Position numbers and translations under genes: made by a program. This document shows positions 60,615-64,000 of a DNA stretch of 64,000 nucleotides, in pieces (the stretch's first letter is position 1; every line of letters starts with the position of its first letter). This stretch comes from GCA-2725625 sp964574215 (GTDB lineage: Bacteria > Pseudomonadota > Alphaproteobacteria > Rhodospirillales > UBA2165), in the NCBI GenBank assembly GCA_964574215.1, contig CAZNLR010000005.1, positions 85,004-149,003 on the forward strand, given 5' to 3'. The notes below the pieces were generated by a model. It did no database searches and was not told the DNA's origin. It saw only the letters and a list, made by a program, of their open reading frames with translations.

Positions 60615-61898
60615 ATGAGTTCAGAATTCGAAAAATTAATTCCCGCGGCGCCGAAAGGCCGGTATGACGGCATCGAACGCACCTACTCCGTCGAAGACGT
60701 TGAGAAATTGCGCGGTTCCGTGCAAATTAGACATACCTTGGCCGAATTGGGCGCCAACCGCCTATGGGAACTGCTGCACAGCGAAGATTACGTCAATTCC
60801 CTGGGCGCTTTGTCCGGCAACCAGGCCATGCAACAGGTCCGCGCCGGTCTGCAGGCGATTTACCTTTCCGGTTGGCAGGTTGCCGCCGACGCCAATACGG
60901 CCAGCGCCATGTATCCCGATCAAAGCCTCTATCCGGCCAACGCCGGTCCCGAGCTGGTCAAGCGCATCAACCGTACCCTGCAACGCGCCGACCAGATCGA
61001 GCATTCCGAAGGCGGCGCCAAGCGTAACTGGTTCGCCCCCATCGTTGCCGACGCCGAGGCCGGTTTCGGCGGCCCGTTGAACGCCTTCGAGTTGATGAAA
61101 GCCTACATCGAAGCGGGCGCCGCGGCGGTTCACTATGAAGACCAGCTGGCTTCCGAAAAGAAATGCGGCCATCTGGGCGGCAAAGTGCTGATCCCGACGG
61201 CGGCTCATATCCGTAACCTGACCGCCGCCCGTCTGGCCGCCGACGTCATGGGCGTGCCTTCCCTGGTGGTCTGCCGCACCGATGCGGAAAGCGCCAAGCT
61301 GCTGACCTCCGACGTTGACGAACGGGACCGCCCCTTCATCGACAGCGAAGACCGCACGCCGGAAGGTTTTTATAACATCCGCAACGGTGTCGAAGCCTGC
61401 ATCTCCCGCTGCCTCGATTATGCGCCGTATGCCGATCTGCTCTGGTGGGAAACCTCCAAGCCGAACCTGGACGAAGCGCGTCAGTTCGCCGAAGCCATCC
61501 ACGCCAAGTATCCCGGCAAGCTGTTGGCCTATAACTGCAGCCCGAGCTTCAACTGGGAGGCCAATTTGGACAAGGAAACCATCGCCAAATTCCAGCGTGA
61601 ACTGGGCGCCATGGGCTACAAGTTCCAGTTTGTTACGTTGGCTGGCTTCCACCAGCTCAACCATGGTATGTTCGAGCTGGCCCTGGGTTACAAGGACCGC
61701 GGCATGGCGGCATACTCCGAGTTGCAGCAGGCCGAGTTCGGCAGCGAAGTCGACGGTTACACCGCCACGCGTCACCAGCGTGAAGTCGGCACCGGTTATT
61801 TCGACGCCGTCTCTATGGCGATTACCGGCGGTGAATCCTCCACCACGGCCATGGGTGAATCGACGGAATCCGATCAGTTCTCGGATGCTGCCGAATAA
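60615..61898 (+). CDS. aceA: Isocitrate lyase
   Basis: A 427-residue enzyme that splits isocitrate into glyoxylate and succinate, the first step of the glyoxylate bypass. The active-site loop is EKKCGHLGGK with catalytic C184 and H186. Other signatures are VADAEAGFGG (145-153) and YNCSPSFNWE near 300-310. Length matches bacterial AceA of about 430 residues. AAAGGA precedes the ATG. No malate synthase is in the window. It is divergent from the RamB-like regulator and followed by a small gene, then a strong terminator. Confidence 0.97.
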   Translation: MSSEFEKLIPAAPKGRYDGIERTYSVEDVEKLRGSVQIRHTLAELGANRLWELLHSEDYVNSLGALSGNQAMQQVRAGLQAIYLSGWQVAADANTASAMYPDQSLYPANAGPELVKRINRTLQRADQIEHSEGGAKRNWFAPIVADAEAGFGGPLNAFELMKAYIEAGAAAVHYEDQLASEKKCGHLGGKVLIPTAAHIRNLTAARLAADVMGVPSLVVCRTDAESAKLLTSDVDERDRPFIDSEDRTPEGFYNIRNGVEACISRCLDYAPYADLLWWETSKPNLDEARQFAEAIHAKYPGKLLAYNCSPSFNWEANLDKETIAKFQRELGAMGYKFQFVTLAGFHQLNHGMFELALGYKDRGMAAYSELQQAEFGSEVDGYTATRHQREVGTGYFDAVSMAITGGESSTTAMGESTESDQFSDAAE

Positions 61899-61956
61899 TT
61901 AGTGAAATTGGACCCGGCGGGAAACCGCCGGGGTTCCGCAAAAAGGAATTGGGAAA

Positions 61957-62211
61957 ATGAACGCCAAATCTGATACTCAGCAAGAAGGCCACTTTGAAGC
62001 GGCTCCGCCGGACCCGGACAGCGATATGTCCGGCAACCAGGACAGCGCATTGCGCATGCTCGCCAGCAATATCCACCGTTTGAACGAATCCATCGTCAAA
62101 GCGGCGGATGCGGGGCTGACCGTGGAACTCATGCGGGCGTCGCGCTACCATGCGGCTACCGGCGGATGCTGGGGCGATCAGATGGTGCCGATCATCACCC
62201 GAAAGGATTAG
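61957..62211 (+). CDS. Small conserved hypothetical protein downstream of isocitrate lyase
   Basis: An 84-residue soluble protein that I do not recognise. The first 28 residues are polar and acidic, followed by a helical segment ALRMLASNIHRLNESIVKAA and a tail with HAATGGCWGDQMVPIITRKD. It has one cysteine and no membrane segment. AAGGAATTGGGAAA precedes the ATG. It is 58 bp after aceA and before the shared terminator, so the two form one transcription unit. A role tied to isocitrate lyase is inferred from position only. Confidence 0.75.
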   Translation: MNAKSDTQQEGHFEAAPPDPDSDMSGNQDSALRMLASNIHRLNESIVKAADAGLTVELMRASRYHAATGGCWGDQMVPIITRKD

Positions 62212-62288
62212 GAAAGTAGCTCCCGAAAAAGCTTAACTTCCACAGGAATCTTCCCCGAAGGCAGAAAGACTTTCTGCCGTTCGCACTA

Positions 62289-62326
62289 GCCGCCCCCGGT
62301 GTAAGCCAGGGGCGGCCTTTTTTTTT
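62289..62326 (+). terminator. Strong Rho-independent terminator of the aceA unit
   Basis: GCCGCCCC (62289-62296) pairs with GGGGCGGC (62309-62316) around a 12-nt loop. A run of nine T's follows (62318-62326). Confidence 0.92.
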
Positions 62327-62346
62327 GGAAAAAAAGACCGCTTTTT

Positions 62347-62577
62347 ATTTGCCCCTCAAACGCCGGGCGCTCCCTCCTAGAGCTTGGCTTGCGGCGCATC
62401 AGCGCCGACCCGCAGTCGCGGGCTCCAAAAGTCCTATTGGACTTTTGGTAAATTCTCTGATCAATTGTCTCCAAACCAAAGTTCTTTTCTGATCTTTGGC
62501 AAGCGCAAATACGCGCCGCGCCTACTGGCGTGCAAGCCAAGAGGCCGGAGGCCTCGCCCGGCGCCTGAGGGGCAAAT
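62347..62577. repeat. Compound inverted-repeat element (nested stems plus internal hairpins)
   Basis: The ends ATTTGCCCCTCA (62347-62358) and TGAGGGGCAAAT (62566-62577) are perfect complements. Nested inside are CGCCGGGCG/CGCCCGGCG (62361-62369 with 62555-62563) and CTTGGCTTGC/GCAAGCCAAG (62383-62392 with 62532-62541). The interior holds hairpins at 62393-62406, 62409-62422, 62425-62448 (10-bp stem CCAAAAGTCC, loop TATT) and 62476-62499, and GAGGCC/GGCCTC at 62541-62555. The whole could fold into one branched structure. It lies between the aceA terminator and the DsbA-like gene. No protein is likely from it. Confidence 0.85.
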
Positions 62578-62593
62578 AATGGAGCGAATTCTT

Positions 62594-63256
62594 ATGAGCG
62601 AAATAAACAAAGAACTTATTTATGTCGGTGATCCGATGTGTTCCTGGTGCTATGGCTTTGCGCCGGTCAAGCGGCAGTTAGAGGAACAATGCGCGGGACG
62701 GGCCCAGGTGAGCCTGATCGTCGGCGGGTTGCATATCGACTGGACCGAACCCCAGGACGAAAGCCGCCGTGAGTTCCTGCGCGACCATTGGCGGGAAGTG
62801 GGGGAGCGCACGGGCCAGCAGTTCACCTTCGGAATCATCGAGAAAGAAGGTTTCGTCTACAATACCGAAGCCGCCTGCCGGGCCGCCGTCACCGCCCGGG
62901 ATATGGTGGGCAATGCCGAGGCCCTCAACTTCTTCACCCATTTGCAGACCGCCTTTTACGACAAGAACGACGACGTCACCCAGGACGACGTACTGATCGA
63001 TCTGGCGGCCGAATTCGGGCTCGATAAGGACATCTTCGCCGGCCAGTTTCCCTCCGACGCCATGCAACAGAAAACCATGCTGGATTTCCAGATGGCCCAG
63101 CGGCTGGGCGTTTCCGGTTTTCCCACAGTGGTGGTCAACGACCGGCACGGCTACGCTTATTTGACGGTCGGCTATCAGCCTTATGAAAGCCTGCAGCAAG
63201 TGGTCGAAGCCTGGCTCACCGACCAGCTGGAAAGGGACCAGCCGGCGGCGGAGTAA
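62594..63256 (+). CDS. DsbA-family thioredoxin-fold protein (cytoplasmic, FrnE/COG3531-like)
   Basis: A 220-residue protein with a thioredoxin-like fold and CxxC motif C16-SW-C19 in GDPMCSWCYGF. A helical insertion (about 30-150) and the cis-proline loop GVSGFPTVVVND follow. It has no signal peptide, so it acts in the cytoplasm, like FrnE-type disulfide isomerases/oxidoreductases. GGAG at 62581-62584 is nine bases before the ATG at 62594. Starts further upstream would run into the inverted-repeat element and are rejected. It is convergent with arfB, the stops being directly adjacent. Confidence 0.9.
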   Translation: MSEINKELIYVGDPMCSWCYGFAPVKRQLEEQCAGRAQVSLIVGGLHIDWTEPQDESRREFLRDHWREVGERTGQQFTFGIIEKEGFVYNTEAACRAAVTARDMVGNAEALNFFTHLQTAFYDKNDDVTQDDVLIDLAAEFGLDKDIFAGQFPSDAMQQKTMLDFQMAQRLGVSGFPTVVVNDRHGYAYLTVGYQPYESLQQVVEAWLTDQLERDQPAAE

Positions 63257-63682
63257 TCAGTCGTCCCGGCTTACTTTACCGCGTTTCTTTTTTACATCAC
63301 TCCGCTGGCGCTTGCCTTCCAGGCGTTTTTGCTTGGCGGCCCGGCTCGGTTTGGTTTTGCGGCGGGGTTTGGGCGGGATGGCGGCTTGGCGGATCATCGT
63401 GATCAGACGGTCCAGCGCGTCCTTGCGATTGCGGTCCTGGCCACGAAACCGGCTGGCGGTTAGGACGACAACGCCTTCCTTGGTCATCTTCTGACCGGCA
63501 ATTTTCTTAAGCCGGAGAAACACGGACCGGGAGAGCGCCAGGCAGTTGGCGGCATCGAAGCGCAATTGCACCGCTGTTTCCACTTTGTTGACGTTCTGGC
63601 CGCCCGGTCCCGGCGCACGGATGAATTTCTCTTCGATTTCTTCATCTGCGATGGTGATGGCATGTGTAACCTGAATACTCAT
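63257..63682 (-). CDS. arfB: Alternative ribosome-rescue factor / peptidyl-tRNA hydrolase ArfB (YaeJ)
   Basis: A 141-residue protein with the release-factor catalytic motif GGQ at 27-29 in RAPGPGGQNVNK. A C-terminal basic tail (about 100-141, many Lys/Arg) inserts into the mRNA channel of stalled ribosomes. It lacks the stop-codon-reading domains of RF1/RF2, which defines ArfB/YaeJ. It releases peptides from non-stop ribosomes, complementing trans-translation. Length and tail match the family. Its stop abuts that of the DsbA-like gene. Confidence 0.96.
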   Translation of the reverse strand: MSIQVTHAITIADEEIEEKFIRAPGPGGQNVNKVETAVQLRFDAANCLALSRSVFLRLKKIAGQKMTKEGVVVLTASRFRGQDRNRKDALDRLITMIRQAAIPPKPRRKTKPSRAAKQKRLEGKRQRSDVKKKRGKVSRDD

Positions 63683-63745
63683 AGCACTCTTTAATAACCG
63701 CTATGGATGGATATTTCTCGTTCTTTTTTTATACTGAGGAGTAAA

Positions 63746-63778
63746 ATGAACCGATCGACGGAGAGGCCAACCGCATGA
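63746..63778 (+). CDS. Ten-codon upstream ORF coupled to the DHDPS-family gene
   Basis: An ATG at 63746 encodes MNRSTERPTA and stops at TGA 63776-63778, overlapping the next ATG (63775) as ATGA. GAGGAG at 63736-63741 is four bases before it, a stronger ribosome site than that of the following gene. It may be a translated leader or coupling peptide. It could also be chance. Confidence 0.35.
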   Translation: MNRSTERPTA

Positions 63779-64000
63779 GCGAAGACCATAATGATTTCAA
63801 GGGCGTATTTCCCTATCTGGTGTCGCCGGTGAATGAAGAGGGCGCGGTCAAGGACGATGTGCTGGCCCGTTTGTGCGACGACTTGATCAAGGACGGTGTT
63901 CACGGCCTAACCCCGCTCGGCTCCACCGGCGAATTCGCCTACTTATCCTGGTCGCAAAAAAAGCGCATCGTCGAAATTGTGGTTGAAACCACCGCTGGGC
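63775..64000 (+). CDS. Dihydrodipicolinate synthase/NanA-family aldolase (3' partial)
   Basis: The first 75 residues of a DHDPS-superfamily Schiff-base aldolase, cut by the window edge. It has the N-terminal FKGVFPYLVSPVNEEG strand and loop, then the pyruvate-binding LTPLGSTGEFAYLS motif (GSTGE) at about 50-56. The catalytic lysine would lie beyond the edge. The family includes DapA, N-acetylneuraminate lyase, and sugar-acid dehydratases or aldolases; this part cannot tell them apart. GGAGAGG lies about ten bases before the ATG at 63775. Confidence 0.9.
   Translation, partial: MSEDHNDFKGVFPYLVSPVNEEGAVKDDVLARLCDDLIKDGVHGLTPLGSTGEFAYLSWSQKKRIVEIVVETTAG

Noticed and set aside
60762..61775. A 337-codon - strand open frame opposite isocitrate lyase
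   Set aside because: It is an antisense shadow; the + strand aceA motifs are complete and its leader has a ribosome site.
62286..62540. A minus-strand 84-codon frame across the aceA terminator and the hairpin element
   Set aside because: It is composed of terminator and palindrome sequence and has no ribosome site or known homologue.
62384..62593. An N-terminal extension of the DsbA-like protein reaching back to 62384
   Set aside because: The extension is read from the inverted-repeat element and would put 70 unrelated residues before the conserved start. The ATG at 62594 has a good ribosome site.
1..64000. CRISPR arrays, insertion sequences, rRNA genes or prophage genes
   Set aside because: No regularly spaced repeats, transposase or integrase motifs, rRNA-like sequence, or phage structural genes were recognised on either strand.

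Overview
The window looks like a chromosomal segment of an alphaproteobacterium, most plausibly a Rhodospirillales/Kiloniellales/Sneathiellales-type lineage. This rests on gene families and neighbourhoods rather than on any search. The supporting features are a tsaD / hemC-hemD-mitofilin-hemY block, a DUF1674 protein near rsmB and a heparinase II/III gene, an IalB-type protein before rlmN, a RamB/ScfR-like regulator divergent from isocitrate lyase, and FkbM and SPINDLY-type glycosylation proteins. Coding density is high and most genes are GC-rich. The first 1.4 kb, the FkbM gene near 6.1-7.1 kb and the 30.0-31.25 kb gap are visibly AT-richer.

Layout. 1-7.1 kb: cell-surface polysaccharide genes (O-antigen polymerase-like membrane protein, UDP-sugar dehydrogenase, heparinase II/III-like protein, FkbM methyltransferase) with rsmB among them. 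7.1-15 kb: TauE-like exporter, a 55-residue DUF1674/SdhAF4-like gene, secreted nuclease-like protein, acetyl-CoA synthetase, Rieske protein, YciI, gpsA, cupredoxin and tsaD. 15.1-21.1 kb: hemC, a hemD-mitofilin (Mic60) fusion, a HemY-N/TPR protein, a TPR glycosyltransferase and a tRNA-Thr(CGT). 21.2-24.1 kb: a receiver protein, then an overlapping four-gene operon (two DUF1538 membrane proteins, a PII-like protein and a CBS-pair protein) that looks like a regulated cation/proton antiporter. 24.3-30 kb: a lipoprotein, a TPR/SPINDLY O-GlcNAc-transferase-like protein, a sugar aminotransferase plus N-formyltransferase pair, and a GYD-domain protein. 30.0-31.25 kb: an AT-rich gap with no confident gene. 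31.25-48.5 kb: J-domain protein, a degenerate acyl-CoA-synthetase-like protein, BI-1, a YbbP/YbbA/TesA block, FIST protein, ThpR, SLAC1/TehA-type transporter, fructosamine-kinase-like protein, LMW phosphatase, class III sirtuin, uracil-DNA-glycosylase-like protein, a Lon-like protease and two tandem EamA transporters. 48.6-64 kb: acetoacetyl-CoA synthetase, MFS transporter, a TetR-GNAT fusion, a heme/2Fe-2S-linked adenylate cyclase, SpoU methyltransferase, IalB, RlmN, two membrane proteins, the RamB-like regulator, isocitrate lyase with a small partner gene, a compound inverted-repeat element, a DsbA-like protein, ArfB and the start of a DHDPS-family gene.

How the genes fit together. Three acetate/acetoacetate-related functions (acetyl-CoA synthetase, acetoacetyl-CoA synthetase, and isocitrate lyase with its RamB-like regulator) suggest growth on C2 or ketone-body carbon through the glyoxylate bypass. 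The hem block joins tetrapyrrole synthesis to an inner-membrane organiser. Sugar formamide synthesis lies beside a protein O-glycosyltransferase candidate.

The most unusual items are the compound hairpin element before the DsbA-like gene, the HemD-Mic60 fusion, the DUF1538/PII/CBS operon, the TetR-GNAT fusion with its apparent operator, the membrane redox-type adenylate cyclase, and a recurring GTRCC-N-GGYAC-like palindrome at gene ends. No CRISPR array, integrase, transposase or prophage was seen.
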